Assembly: GCF_051014445.1 (NCBI RefSeq)
Contig: NW_027488365.1
Location: 42,356,001 to 42,420,000, forward strand
DNA from: Colletes latitarsis
Taxonomy: Eukaryota; Arthropoda; Insecta; Hymenoptera; Colletidae
DNA length: 64,000 bases
Reading direction: 5' to 3'
The notes under the pieces are model-generated. The model saw only the letters and a program-made list of their open reading frames with translations. It did no database searches and had not been told where the DNA came from. The number at the start of each line of letters is the position of its first letter. The first letter of the stretch is position 1. The translations under genes and the position numbers were made by a program. Shown here one piece after another: positions 39,980 to 55,400 of this stretch.

Positions 39980-42070
39980 CTGGTTTCGATCAATATTTCA
40001 GAGGATAACACCGGTTAGGTCTGGGTTAGGTCTGGGTTATGCCCGCATCTGGCTCATGATTTTGCCTTCTTCGCATACTTGTTGGCCAGATCCTGGGTTT
40101 TTTCCGTGTTTGAATCACGTAGTAATGTGGTACCACACTGAGGCAGTCAATTAAACCTGGTTTCGATCAATGTTTCAGAGGATAACACCGGTTAGGTCTG
40201 GGTTAGGTCTGGGATATGCGCGCATCTGGCTTATACTTTCGCCTTTTTCGCAAACTTTTTGGCCAGATCCTGGGTTTTTTCCGTGTTTGAATCACGTAGT
40301 AATGTGGTACCACACTAAGGTAGTCGATTAAACCTGGTTTCGATCAATATTTCAGAGGATAACACCGGTTAGGTCTGGGTTAGGTCTGGGTTAGGTTTGG
40401 GTTATGCCCGCATCTGGCTAATGATTTTGCTTTCTTCGCATACTTGTTGGCCAGATCCTGGGTTTTTTCCGTGTTTGAATCACGTAGTAATGTGGTACCA
40501 CACTGAAGCAGTCAATTAAACCTGGTTTCGATCAATATTTTAGAGGATAACACCGGTTAGGTCTGGGTTTCGTCTGGGTTATGCCCGCATCTGGCTCATG
40601 ATTTTGCTTTCTTCGCAAACTTGTTTGCCAGATCCTGGTTTTTTTTCGTGTTTGAATCACGTAGTAATGTGGCAACACAATGAAGCAGTCAATTAACCCT
40701 GGTTTCGATCCATATTTTGGAGGATAACACCGGTTAGGTCTGGGTTAGTTCTGGGTTATGCCCGCATCTGGCTCATGATTTTGCCTTTTTCACAAACTTT
40801 TTGGCCAGATCCTGGGTTTTTTCCGTGTTTGAATCACGTAGCAATGTGGTACCACACTAAGGTAGTCAATTAAACCTGGTTTCGATCAATATTTCAGAGG
40901 ATAACACCGGTTAGGTCTGGGTTAGGTCGGGGATACGCCCGCATCTGGCTCATGATTTTGCCTTCTTCGCATACTTGTTGGCCAGATCCTGGGTTTTTTC
41001 CGTGTTTGAATCACGTAGTAATGTGGCACCACACTGAGGCAGTCAATTAAACCTGGTTTCGATCAATATTTCAGAGGATAACACCGGTTAGGTCTGGGTT
41101 AGGTCTGGGTTATGCCCGCATCTGGCTCATGATTTTGCCTTCTTCGCATACTTGTTGGCCAGATCCTGGGTTTTTTCCGTGTTTGAATCACGTAGTAATG
41201 TGGTACCACACTGAGGCAGTCAATTAAACCTGGTTTCGATCAATGTTTCAGAGGATAACACCGGTTAGGTCTGGGTTAGGTCTGGGATATGCGCGCATCT
41301 GGCTTATACTTTCGCCTTTTTCGCAAACTTTTTGGCCAGATCCTGGGTTTTTTCCGTGTTTGAATCACGTAGTAATGTGGTACCACACTAAGGTAGTCGA
41401 TTAAACCTGGTTTCGATCAATATTTCAGAGGATAACACCGGTTAGGTCTGGGTTAGGTCTGGGTTAGGTTTGGGTTATGCCCGCATCTGGCTAATGATTT
41501 TGCTTTCTTCGCATACTTGTTGGCCAGATCCTGGGTTTTTTCCGTGTTTGAATCACGTAGTAATGTGGTACCACACTGAAGCAGTCAATTAAACCTGGTT
41601 TCGATCAATATTTTAGAGGATAACACCGGTTAGGTCTGGGTTTCGTCTGGGTTATGCCCGCATCTGGCTCATGATTTTGCTTTCTTCGCAAACTTGTTTG
41701 CCAGATCCTGGTTTTTTTTCGTGTTTGAATCACGTAGTAATGTGGCAACACAATGAAGCAGTCAATTAACCCTGGTTTCGATCCATATTTTGGAGGATAA
41801 CACCGGTTAGGTCTGGGTTAGTTCTGGGTTATGCCCGCATCTGGCTCATGATTTTGCCTTTTTCACAAACTTTTTGGCCAGATCCTGGGTTTTTTCCGTG
41901 TTTGAATCACGTAGTAATGTGGTACCACACTAAGGTAGTCAATTAAACCTGGTTTCGATCAATATTTCAGAGGATAACACCGGTTAGGTCTGGGTTAGGT
42001 CGGGGATACGCCCGCTTCTGGCTCATGATTTTGCCTTCTTCGCATACTTGTTGGCCAGATCCTGGGTTTT
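39980..42070. repeat. Higher-order repeat, 2 x 1,073 bp (6 monomers)
   Basis: The rare variant 'tgtttcagag' occurs at 40171 and 41244, and the surrounding six-monomer order matches at +1,073 bp. The copies diverge after about 42066. Boundaries are approximate. Confidence 0.75.
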
Positions 42071-45000
42071 TTTCGTGTTTGAATCACGTAGTAATGTGGT
42101 AACACAATGAAGCAGTCAATTAACCCTGGTTTCGATCAATATTTTGGAGGATAACACCGGTTAGGTATGGGTTAGGTCTGGGTTATGCCCGCATCTGGCT
42201 CATGATTTTGCCTTTTTCGCAAACTTGTTGGCCAGATCCTGGGTTTTTTCCGTGTTTGAATCACGTAGTAATGTTGTAGCACACTGAGGCAGTCAATTAA
42301 ACCTGGTTTCGATCAATATTTTAGCGGATAACACCGGTTAGGTCTGGGTTAGGTCTGGGATATGCGCGCATCTGGCATATACTTTCGCCTTTTTCGCAAA
42401 CTTGTTGGCTAGATCCTGGGTTTTTTCCGTGTTTGAATCACGTAGTAATGTGGTACCACACAGAGGTAGTCAATTAAACCTGGTATCGATCAATATTTCA
42501 GAGGATAACACCGGTTAGGTCTGGGTTAGGTCCGGGATATGCCCGCATCTGGCTCATGATTTTGCCTTCTTCGCATACTTGTTGGCCCGATCCTGGGTTT
42601 TTTCCGTGTTTGAATCACGTAGTAATGTGGTACCACACTGAGGCAGTCAATTAAACCTGGTTTCGATCAATATTTTAGAGGATAACACCGGTTAGGTCTG
42701 GGTTAGGTCTGGGATATGCGCGCATCTGCCTTACACTTTCGCCATTTTCGCAAACTTGTTGGGCAGATCCTGGGATTTTTCCGTGTTTGAAACACGTAGT
42801 AATGTTGTACCACACTGAGGCAGTCAATTAAACCTGGATTCGGACAGTATTTTAGAGGATAACACCGGTTAGGCCTGGGTTAGGTCTGGGTTATGCCCGC
42901 ATCTGGCTCATGATTTTGCCTTCTTCGCATACTTGTTGGGCAGATCCTGGGCTTTTTCCTGTTTGAATCACGTAGTAATGTGGTAACACACTGAAACTGT
43001 CAATTAAACCTGGTTTCGATCAATATTTTAGAGGATAACACCGGTTAGGTCTGGGTTAGGTCTGGGTTAGGTTTGGGTTATGCCCGCATCTGGCTCATGA
43101 TTTTGCTTTCTTCGCATACTTGTTGGCCAGATCCTGGGTTTTTTCCGTGTTTGAATCACGTAGTAATGTGGTAACACACTGAAGCAGTCAATTCAACTTG
43201 GTTTCGATCAATATTTTAGAGGATAACACCGGTTAGGTCTGGGTTTCGTCTGGGTTATGCCCGCATCTGGCTCATGATTTTGCCTTCTTCGCAAACTTGT
43301 TTGCCAGATCCTGGTTTTTTTTCGTGTTTGAATCACGTTGTAATGTGGCAACACAATGAAGCAGTCAATTAACCCTGGTTTCGATCCATATTTTGGAGGA
43401 TAACACCGGTTAGGTCTGGGTTAGGTCGGGGATATGCCCGCAACTGGCTCATGATTTTGCCTTCTTCGCATACTTGTTGGCCAGATCCTGGGTTTTTTTC
43501 GTGTTTGAATCACGTAGTAATGTGGTAACACAATGAAGCAGTCAATTAACCCTGGTTTCGATCAATATTTTGGAGGATAGCACCGGTTAGGTATGGGTTA
43601 GGTCTGGGTTATGCCCGCATCTGGCTCATGATTTTGCCTTTTTCGCAAACTTGTTGGCCAGATCCTGGGGTTTTTCCGTGTTTGAATCACGTAGTAATGC
43701 TGTAGCACACTGAGGCAGTCAATTAAACCTGGTTTCGATCAATATTTTAGAGGATAACACCGGTTAGGTCTGGGTTAGGTCTGGGATATGCGCGCATCTG
43801 GCATATACTTTCGCCTTTTTCGCAAACTTGTTGGCTAGATCCTGGGTTTTTTTCGGGTTTGAATCACATAGTAATGTGGCAACACAATGAAGCAGTCAAT
43901 TAACCCTGGTTACGATCCATATTTTGGAGGATAACACCGGTTAGGTATGGGTTAGGTCTGGGTTATGCCCGCATCTGGCTCATGATTTTGCCTTTTTCGC
44001 AAACTTGTTGGCCAGATCCTGGGTTTTTTCCGTGTTTGAATCACGTAGTAATGCTGTAGCACACTGAGGCAGTCAATTAAACCTGGTTTCGATCAATATT
44101 TTAGAGGATAACACCGGTTAGGTCTGGGTTAGTTCTGCGTTATGCCCGCATCTGGCTTATACTTTCGCCTTTTTCGCAAACTTGTTGGCTAGATCCTGGG
44201 TTTTTTTGGGGTTTGAATCACGTGGTAATGTGGTACGACACAGAAACAATTCATTAAACCTGGATTCGGACAGTATTTTAGAGGATAACACCGGTTAGGT
44301 CTGGGTTAGGTCTGGGATATGCGCGCATCTGGCATATACTTTCGCCTTTTTCGCAAACTTGTTGGCTAGATCCTGGGTTTTTTCCGTGTTTGAATCACGT
44401 AGTAATGTGGTACCACACTGAGGTAGTCAATTAAACCTGGTTTCGATCAATATTTCAGAGGATAACACCGGTTAGGTCTGGGTTAGGTCTGGGATATGCG
44501 CGCATCTGGCATATACTTTCGCCTTTTTCGCAAACTTGTTGGCTAGATCCTGGGTTTTTTCCGTGTTTGAATCACGTAGTAATGTGGTACTACACTGAGG
44601 TAGTCAATTAAACCTAGTTTCGATCAATATTTCAGAGGATAACACCGGTTAAGTCTGGGTTAGGTCCGGGATATGCCCGCATCTGGCTCATGATTTTGAA
44701 ATCTTCGCATACTTGTTGGCCAGATCCTGGGTTTTTTTCGTGTTTGAATCACGTAGTAATGTGGTAACACACTGAAGCAGTCAATTAAACCTGGTTTCGA
44801 TCAATATTTTAGAGGATAACACCGGTTAGGTCTGGGTTAGGTCTGGGTTATGCCCGCATCTGGCTCATGATTTTGCCTTCTTCGCATACTTGTTGGACAG
44901 ATCCTGGGTTTTTTCCGTGTTTGAATCACGTAGTAATGTGGTACCACACTGAGGCAGTCAATTAAACCTGGTTTCGATCATATTTCAGAGGATAACACCG

Positions 45001-48000
45001 GTTAGGTCTGGGTTAGGTCCGGGATATGCCCGCATCTGGCTCATGATTTTGCCTTCTTCGCATACTTGTTGGCCAGATCCTGGGTTTTTTCCGTGTTTGA
45101 ATCACGTAGTAATGTGGTACCACACTGAGGCAGTCAATTAAACCTGGTTTCGATCAATATTTCAGAGGATAACACCGGTTAGGTCTGGGTTAGGTCTGGG
45201 ATATGCGCGCATCTGGCATATACTTTCGCCTTTTTCGCAAACTTGTTGGCTAGATCCTGGGTTTTTTTCGGGTTTGAATCACATAGTAATGTGGCAACAC
45301 AATGAAGCAGTCAATTAACCCTGGTTTCGATCAATATTTCAGAGGATAACACCGGTTAGGTCTGGGTTAGGTCTGGGATATGCGCGCATCTGGCTTATAC
45401 TTTCGCCTTTTTCGTAAACTTGTTGGCTAGATCCTGGGTTCTTTTCGGGTTTGAATAACGCAGTAATGTGGTACCACACTGAAGCAGTCAATTAAACCTG
45501 ATTTCGATCAATATTTTAGAGGATAACACCGGTTAGGTCTGGGATTGGTCCGGGATATGCCCGCATCTGGCTCATGATTTTGCTTTCTTCGCAAACTTGT
45601 TTGCCAGATCCTGGTTTTTTTTCGTGTTTGAATCACGTAGTAATGTGGCAACACAATGAAGCAGTCAATTAACCCTGGTTTCGATCCATATTTTGGAGGA
45701 TAACACCGGTTAGGTCTGGGTTAGTTCTGGGTTATGCCCGCATCTGGCTCATGATTTTGCCTTTTTCACAAACTTTTTGGCCAGATCCTGGGTTTTTTCC
45801 GTGTTTGAATCACGTAGTAATGCGGTACCACACTAAGGTAGTCAATTAAACCTGGTTTCGATCAATATTTCAGAGGATAACACCGGTTAGGTCTGGGTTA
45901 GGTCGGGGATACGCCCGCTTCTGGCTCATGATTTTGCCTTCTTCGCATACTTGTTGGCCAGATCCTGGGTTTTTTTCGTGTTTGAATCACGTAGTAATGT
46001 GGTAACACAATGAAGCAGTCAATTAACCCTGGTTTCGATCAATATTTTGGAGGATAACACCGGTTAGGTATGGGTTAGGTCTGGGTTATGCCCGCATCTG
46101 GCTCATGATTTTGCCTTTTTCGCAAACTTGTTGGCCAGATCCTGGGTTTTTTCCGTGTTTGAATCACGTAGTAATGTTGTAGCACACTGAGGCAGTCAAT
46201 TAAACCTGGTTTCGATCAATATTTTAGCGGATAACACCGGTTAGGTCTGGGTTAGGTCTGGGATATGCGCGCATCTGGCATATACTTTCGCCTTTTTCGC
46301 AAACTTGTTGGCTAGATCCTGGGTTTTTTCCGTGTTTGAATCACGTAGTAATGTGGTACCACACTGAGGTAGTCAATTAAACCTGGTATCGATCAATATT
46401 TCAGAGGATAACACCGGTTAGGTCTGGGTTAGGTCCGGGATATGCCCGCATCTGGCTCATGATTTTGCCTTCTTCGCATACTTGTTGGCCCGATCCTGGG
46501 TTTTTTCCGTGTTTGAATCACGTAGTAATGTGGTACCACACTGAGGCAGTCAATTAAACCTGGTTTCGATCAATATTTTAGAGGATAACACCGGTTAGGT
46601 CTGGGTTAGGTCTGGGATATGCGCGCATCTGCCTTACACTTTCGCCATTTTCGCAAACTTGTTGGCCAGATCCTGGGATTTTTCCGTGTTTGAAACACGT
46701 AGTAATGTTGTACCACACTGAGGCAGTCAATTAAACCTGGATTCGGACAGTATTTTAGAGGATAACACCGGTTAGGCCTGGGTTAGGTCTGGGTTATGCC
46801 CGCATCTGGCTCATGATTTTGCCTTCTTCGCATACTTGTTGGGCAGATCCTGGGCTTTTTCCTGTTTGAATCACGTAGTAATGTGGTAACACACTGAAAC
46901 TGTCAATTAAACCTGGTTTCGATCAATATTTTAGAGGATAACACCGGTTAGGTCTGGGTTAGGTCTGGGTTAGGTTTGGGTTATGCCCGCATCTGGCTCA
47001 TGATTTTGCTTTCTTCGCATACTTGTTGGCCAGATCCTGGGTTTTTTCCGTATTTGAATCACGTAGTAATGTGGTAACACACTGAAGCAGTCAATTCAAC
47101 TTGGTTTCGATCAATATTTTAGAGGATAACACCGGTTAGGTCTGGGTTTCGTCTGGGTTATGCCCGCATCTGGCTCATGATTTTGCCTTCTTCGCAAACT
47201 TGTTTGCCAGATCCTGGTTTTTTTTCGTGTTTGAATCACGTAGTAATGTGGCAACACAATGAAGCAGTCAATTAACCCTGGTTTCGATCCATATTTTGGA
47301 GGATAACACCGGTTAGGTCTGGGTTAGGTCGGGGATATGCCCGCATCTGGCTCATGATTTTGCCTTCTTCGCATACTTGTTGGCCAGATCCTGGGTTTTT
47401 TTCGTGTTTGAATCACGTAGTAATGTGGTAACACAATGAAGCAGTCAATTAACCCTGGTTTCGATCAATATTTTGGAGGATAACACCGGTTAGGTATGGG
47501 TTAGGTCTGGGTTATGCCCGCATCTGGCTCATGATTTTGCCTTTTTCGCAAACTTGTTGGCCAGATCCTGGGGTTTTTCCGTGTTTGAATCACGTAGTAA
47601 TGCTGTAGCACACTGAGGCAGTCAATTAAACCTGGTTTCGATCAATATTTTAGAGGATAACACCGGTTAGGTCTGGGTTAGGTCTGGGATATGCGCGCAT
47701 CTGGCATATACTTTCGCCTTTTTCGCAAACTTGTTGGCTAGATCCTGGGTTTTTTTCGGGTTTGAATCACATAGTAATGTGGCAACACAATGAAGCAGTC
47801 AATTAACCCTGGTTTCGATCCATATTTTGGAGGATAACACCGGTTAGGTATGGGTTAGGTCTGGGTTATGCCCGCATCTGGCTCATGATTTTGCCTTTTT
47901 CGCAAACTTGTTGGCCAGATCCTGGCTTTTTTCCGTGTTTGAATCACGTAGTAATGCTGTAGCACACTGAGGCAGTCAATTAAACCTGGTTTCGATCAAT

Positions 48001-49400
48001 ATTTTAGAGGATAACACCGGTTAGGTCTGGGTTAGTTCTGCGTTATGCCCGCATCTGGCTTATAGTTTCGCCTTTTTCGCAAACTTGTTGGCTAGATCCT
48101 GGGTTTTTTTGGGGTTTGAATCACGTGGTAATGTGGTACGACACAGAAACAATTCATTAAACCTGGATTCGGACAGTATTTTAGAGGATAACACCGGTTA
48201 GGTCTGGGTTAGGTCTGGGATATGCGCGCATCTGGCATATACTTTCGCCTTTTTCGCAAACTTGTTGGCTAGATCCTGGGTTTTTTCCGTGTTTGAATCA
48301 CGTAGTAATGTGGTACTACACTGAGGTAGTCAATTAAACCTAGTTTCGATCAATATTTCAGAGGATAACACCGGTTAAGTCTGGGTTAGGTCCGGGATAT
48401 GCCCGCATCTGGCTCATGATTTTGAATTCTTCGCATACTTGTTGGCCAGATCCTGGGTTTTTTTCGTGTTTGAATCACGTAGTAATGTGGTAACACACTG
48501 AAGCAGTCAATTAAACCTGGTTTCGATCAATATTTTAGAGGATAACACCGGTTAGGTCTGGGTTAGGTCTGGGTTATGCCCGCATCTGGCTCATGATTTT
48601 GCCTTCTTCGCATACTTGTTGGACAGATCCTGGGTTTTTTCCGTGTTTGAATCACGTAGTAATGTGGTACCACACTGAGGCAGTCAATTAAACCTGGTTT
48701 CGATCATATTTCAGAGGATAACACCGGTTAGGTCTGGGTTAGGTCCGGGATATGCCCGCATCTGGCTCATGATTTTGCCTTCTTCGCATACTTGTTGGCC
48801 AGATCCTGGGTTTTTTCCGTGTTTGAATCACGTGGTAATGTGGTACCACACTGAGGCAGTCAATTAAACCTGGTTTCGATCAATATTTCAGAGGATAACA
48901 CCGGTTAGGTCTGGGTTAGGTCTGGGATATGCGCTCATCTGGCTTATACTTTCGCCTTTTTCGCAAACTTTTTGGCCAGATCCTGGGTTTTTTCCGTGTT
49001 TGAATCAGGTAGTAATGTGGTACCACACTAAGGTAGTCAATTAAACCTGGTTTCGATCAATATTTCAGAGGATAACACCGGTTAGGTCTGGGTTAGGTCT
49101 GGGTTAGGTTTGGGTTATGCCCGCATCTGGCTAATGATTTTGCCTTCTTCGCATACTTGCTGGCCAGATCCTGGGTTTTTTCCGTGTTTGAATCACGTAG
49201 TAATGTGGTACCACACTGAGGTAGTCAATTAAACCTGGTATCGATCATTATTTCAGAGGATAACACCGGTTAGGTCTGGGTTTCGTCTGGGTTATGCCCG
49301 CATCTGGCTCATGATTTTGCCTTCTTCGCAAACTTGTTTGCCAGATCCTGGTTTTTTTTCGTGTTTGAATCACGTAGTAATGTGGTAACACAATGAAGCA
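41660..49400. repeat. Higher-order repeat, 2 x 3,903 bp (22 monomers)
   Basis: Rare variants recur at +3,903: 'cccgcttctg' at 42011 and 45914, and 'agttctgcgt' at 44131 and 48034. Small local differences (for example extra monomers near 44390-44480 in copy 1) mean the copies are not perfect. Boundaries are approximate. Confidence 0.75.
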
Positions 49401-52400
49401 GTCAATTAACCCTGGTTTCGATCAATATTTTGGAGGATAACACCGGTTAGGTCTGGGTTAGGTCGGGGATATGCCCGCATCTGGCTCATGATTTTGCCTT
49501 CTTCGCATACTTGTTGGCCAGATCCTGGGTTTTTTTCGTGTTTGAATCACGTAGTAATGTGGTAACACAATGAAGCAGTCAATTAACCCTGGTTTCGATC
49601 AATATTTTGGAGGATAACACCGGTTAGGTATGGGTTAGGTCTGGGTTATGCCCGGATCTGGCTCATGATTTTGCCTTCTTCGCATACTTGTTGGCCAGAT
49701 CCTGGGTTTTTTTTCGTGTTTGAATCACGTAGTAATGTGGTAACACAATGAAGCAGTCAATTAACCCTGGTTTCGATCAATATTTTGGAGGATAACACCG
49801 GTTAGGTATGGGTTAGGTCTGGGTTATGCCCGGATCTGGCTCATGATTTTGCCTTTTTCGCAAACTTGTTGGCCAGATCCTGGGTTTTTTCCGTGTTTGA
49901 ATCACGTAGTAATGTGGTACCACACTGAGGTAGTCAATTAAACCTGGTATCGATCATTATTTCAGAGGATAACACCGGTTAGGTCTGGGTTTCGTCTGGG
50001 TTATGCCCGCATCTGGCTCATGATTTTGCCTTCTTCGCAAACTTGTTTGCCAGATCCTGGTTTTTTTTCGTGTTTGAATCACGTAGTAATGTGGTAACAC
50101 ACTGAAGCAGTCAATTAAACCTGGTTTCGATCAATATTTTAGAGGATAACACCGGTTAGGTCTGGGTTAGGTCTGGGTTATGCCCGCATCTGGCTCATGA
50201 TTTTGCCTTCTTCGCATACTTGTTGGCCAGATCCTGGGTTTTTTCCGTGTTTGAATCACGTAGTAATGTGGTACCACACTGAGGCAGTGAATTAAACCTG
50301 GTTTCGATCAATATTTCAAAGGATAACACCGGTTAGGTATGGGTTAGGTCCGGGATATGCCCGCATCTGGCTCATGATTTTGCCTTCTTCGCATACTTGT
50401 TGGTCAGATCCTGGGTTTTTTCCGTGTTTGACTCCCGTAGTAATGTGGTACCACACTGAGGCAGTCAATTAAACCTGGTTTCGATCAATATTTCAGAGGA
50501 TAACACCGGTTAGGTCTGGGTTAGGTCTGGGTTAGGTTTGGGTTATGCCCGCATCTGGCTAATGATTTTGCCTTCTTCGCATACTTGTTGGCCAGATCCC
50601 GGGTTTTTTCGGGTTCGAATCACGTAGTAATGTGGTAACACACTGAAGCAGTCAATTATACCTGGTTTCGATCAATATTTTAGAGGATAACACCGGTTAG
50701 GTCTGGGTTAGGTCTGGGTTATGCCCGCATCTGGCTCATGATTTCGCCTTTTTCGCAAACTTGTTGGCTAGATCCTGGGTTTTTTCCGTGTTTGAATCAC
50801 GTAGTAATGTGGTACCACACTGAGGTAGTCAATTAAACCTGGTTTCGATCAATATTTCAGAGGATAACACCGGTTAGGTCTGGGTTAAGTCTGGGATATG
50901 CGCGCATCTGGCATATACTTTCGCCTTTTTCGCAAACTTGTTGGCTAGATCCTGGGTTTTTTCCGTGTTTGAACCACGTAGTAATGTGGTACCACACTGA
51001 GGTAGTCAATTAAACCTGGTATCGATGAATATTTCAGAGGATAACACCGGTTAGGTCTGGGTTAGGTCTGGGATATGCGCGCATCTGGCTTATACTTTTG
51101 CCTTTTGCGCAAACTTTTTGGCCAGATCCTGGGTTTTTTCCGTGTTTGAATCACGTAGTAATGTGGTACCACACTAAGGTAGTCAATTAAACCTGGTTTC
51201 GATCAATATTTCAGAGGATAACACCGGTTAGGTCTGGGTTAGGTCTGGGTTAGGTTTGGGTTATGCCCGCATCTGGCTAATGATTTTGCCTTCTTCGCAT
51301 ACTTGTTGGCCAGATCCCGGGTTTTTTCGGGTTCGAATCACGTAGTAATGTGGTAACACACTGAAGCAGTCAATTAAACCTGGTTTCGATCAATATTTTA
51401 GAGGATAACACCGGTTAGGTCTGGGTTAGGTCTGGGTTATGCCCGCATCTGGCTCATGATTTCGCCTTTTTCGCAAACTTGTTGGCTAGATCCTGGGTTT
51501 TTTCCGTGTTTGAATCACGTAGTAATGTGGTACCACACTGAGGTAGTCAATTAAACCTGGTTTCGATCAATATTTCAGAGGATAACACCGGTTAGGTCTG
51601 GGTTAGGTCTGGGATATGCGCGCATCTGGCATATACTTTCGCCTTTTTCGCAAACTTGTTGGCTAGATCCTGGGCTTTTTCCGTGTTTGAACCACGTAGT
51701 AATGTGGTACCACACTGAGGTAGTCAATTAAACCTGGTTTCGATCAATATTTCAGAGGATAACACCGGTTAAGTCTGGGTTAGGTCCGGGATATGCCCGC
51801 ATCTGGCTCATGATTTTGAATTCTTCGCATACTTGTTGGCCAGATCCTGGGTTTTTTTCGTGTTTGAATCACGTAGTAATGTGGTAACACACTGAAGCAG
51901 TCAATTAAACCTGGTTTCGATCAATATTTCAGAGGATAACACCGGTTAGGTCTGGGTTAGGTCTGGGATATGCGCGCATCTGGCATATACTTTCGCCTTT
52001 TTCGCAAACTTGTTGGCTAGATCCTGGGTTTTTTCCGTGTTTGAATCACGTAGTAATGTGGTACTACACTGAGGTAGTCAATTAAACCTAGTTTCGATCA
52101 ATATTTCAGAGGATAACACCGGTTAAGTCTGGGTTAGGTCCGGGATATGCCCGCATCTGGCTCATGATTTTGAATTCTTCGCATACTTGTTGGCCAGATC
52201 CTGGGTTTTTTTCGTGTTTGAATCACGTAGTAATGTGGTAACACACTGAAGCAGTCAATTAAACCTGGTTTCGATCAATATTTTAGAGGATAACACCGAT
52301 TAGGTCTGGGTTAGGTCTGGGTTATGCCCGCATCTGGCTCATGATTTTGCCTTCTTCGCATACTTGTTGGACAGATCCTGGGTTTTTTCCGTGTTTGAAT

Positions 52401-55400
52401 CACGTAGTAATGTGGTACCACACTGAGGCAGTCAATTAAACCTGGTTTCGATCATATTTCAGAGGATAACACCGGTTAGGTCTGGGTTAGGTCCGGGATA
52501 TGCCCGCATCTGGCTCATGATTTTGCCTTCTTCGCATACTTGTTGGCCAGATCCTGGGTTTTTTCCGTGTTTGAATCACGTAGTAATGTGGTACCACACT
52601 GAGGCAGTCAATTAAACCTGGTTTCGATCAATATTTCAGAGGATAACACCGGTTAGGTCTGGGTTAGGTCTGGGATATGCGCGCATCTGGCATATACTTT
52701 CGCCTTTTTCGCAAACTTGTTGGCTAGATCCTGGGTTTTTTTCGGGTTTGAATCACATAGTAATGTGGCAACACAATGAAGCAGTCAATTAACCCTGGTT
52801 TCGATCAATATTTCAGAGGATAACACCGGTTAGGTCTGGGTTAGGTCTGGGATATGCGCGCATCTGGCTTATACTTTCGCCTTTTTCGTAAACTTGTTGG
52901 CTAGATCCTGGGTTTTTTTCGGGTTTGAATAACGCAGTAATGTGGTACCACACTGAAGCAGTCAATTAAACCTGATTTCGATCAATATTTTAGAGGATAA
53001 CACCGGTTAGGTCTGGGATTGGTCCGGGATATGCCCGCATCTGGCTCATGATTTTGCTTTCTTCGCAAACTTGTTTGCCAGATCCTGGTTTTTTTTCGTG
53101 TTTGAATCACGTAGTAATGTGGCAACACAATGAAGCAGTCAATTAACCCTGGTTTCGATCCATATTTTGGAGGATAACACCGGTTAGGTCTGGGTTAGTT
53201 CTGGGTTATGCCCGCATCTGGCTCATGATTTTGCCTTTTTCACAAACTTTTTGGCCAGATCCTGGGTTTTTTCCGTGTTTGAATCACGTAGTAATGTGGT
53301 ACCACACTAAGGTAGTCAATTAAACCTGGTTTCGATCAATATTTCAGAGGATAACACCGGTTAGGTTTGGGTTAGGTCGGGGATACGCCCGCTTCTGGCT
53401 CATGATTTTGCCTTCTTCGCATACTTGTTGGCCAGATCCTGGGTTTTTTTCGTGTTTGAATCACGTAGTAATGTGGTAACACAATGAAGCAGTCAATTAA
53501 CCCTGGTTTCGATCAATATTTTGGAGGATAACACCGGTTAGGTATGGGTTAGGTCTGGGTTATGCCCGCATCTGGCTCATGATTTTGCCTTTTTCGCAAA
53601 CTTGTTGGCCAGATCCTGGGGTTTTTCCGTGTTTGAATCACGTAGTAATGTTGTAGCACACTGAGGCAGTCAATTAAACCTGGTTTCGATCAATATTTTA
53701 GCGGATAACACCGGTTAGGTCTGGGTTAGGTCTGGGATATGCGCGCATCTGGCATATACTTTCGCCTTTTTCGCAAACTTGTTGGCTAGATCCTGGGTTT
53801 TTTCCGTGTTTGAATCACGTAGTAATGTGGTACCACACTGAGGTAGTCAATTAAACCTGGTATCGATCAATATTTCAGAGGATAACACCGGTTAGGTCTG
53901 GGTTAGGTCCGGGATATGCCCGCATCTGGCTCATGATTTTGCCTTCTTCGCATACTTGTTGGCCCGATCCTGGGTTTTTTCCGTGTTTGAATCACGTAGT
54001 AATGTGGTACCACACTGAGGCAGTCAATTAAACCTGGTTTCGATCAATATTTTAGAGGATAACACCGGTTAGGTCTGGGTTAGGTCTGGGATATGCGCGC
54101 ATCTGCCTTACACTTTCGCCATTTTCGCAAACTTGTTGGCCAGATCCTGGGATTTTTCCGTGTTTGAAACACGTAGTAATGTTGTACCACACTGAGGCAG
54201 TCAATTAAACCTGGATTCGGACAGTATTTTAGAGGATAACACCGGTTAGGCCTGGGTTAGGTCTGGGTTATGCCCGCATCTGGCTCATGATTTTGCCTTC
54301 TTCGCATACTTGTTGGGCAGATCCTGGGCTTTTTCCTGTTTGAATCACGTAGTAATGTGGTAACACACTGAAACTGTCAATTAAACCTGGTTTCGATCAA
54401 TATTTTAGAGGATAACACCGGTTAGGTCTGGGTTAGGTCTGGGTTAGGTTTGGGTTATGCCCGCATCTGGCTCATGATTTTGCTTTCTTCGCATACTTGT
54501 TGGCCAGATCCTGGGTTTTTTCCGTATTTGAATCACGTAGTAATGTGGTAACACACTGAAGCAGTCAATTCAACTTGGTTTCGATCAATATTTTAGAGGA
54601 TAACACCGGTTAGGTCTGGGTTTCGTCTGGGTTATGCCCGCATCTGGCTCATGATTTTGCCTTCTTCGCAAACTTGTTTGCCAGATCCTGGTTTTTTTTC
54701 GTGTTTGAATCACGTAGTAATGTGGCAACACAATGAAGCAGTCAATTAACCCTGGTTTCGATCCATATTTTGGAGGATAACACCGGTTAGGTCTGGGTTA
54801 GGTCGGGGATATGCCCGCATCTGGCTCATGATTTTGCCTTCTTCGCATACTTGTTGGCCAGATCCTGGGTTTTTTTCGTGTTTGAATCACGTAGTAATGT
54901 GGTAACACAATGAAGCAGTCAATTAACCCTGGTTTCGATCAATATTTTGGAGGATAACACCGGTTAGGTATGGGTTAGGTCTGGGTTATGCCCGCATCTG
55001 GCTCATGATTTTGCCTTTTTCGCAAACTTGTTGGCCAGATCCTGGGGTTTTTCCGTGTTTGAATCACGTAGTAATGCTGTAGCACACTGAGGCAGTCAAT
55101 TAAACCTGGTTTCGATCAATATTTTAGAGGATAACACCGGTTAGGTCTGGGTTAGGTCTGGGATATGCGCGCATCTGGCATATACTTTCGCCTTTTTCGC
55201 AAACTTGTTGGCTAGATCCTGGGTTTTTTTCGGGTTTGAATCACATAGTAATGTGGCAACACAATGAAGCAGTCAATTAACCCTGGTTTCGATCCATATT
55301 TTGGAGGATAACACCGGTTAGGTATGGGTTAGGTCTGGGTTATGCCCGCATCTGGCTCATGATTTTGCCTTTTTCGCAAACTTGTTGGCCAGATCCTGGC

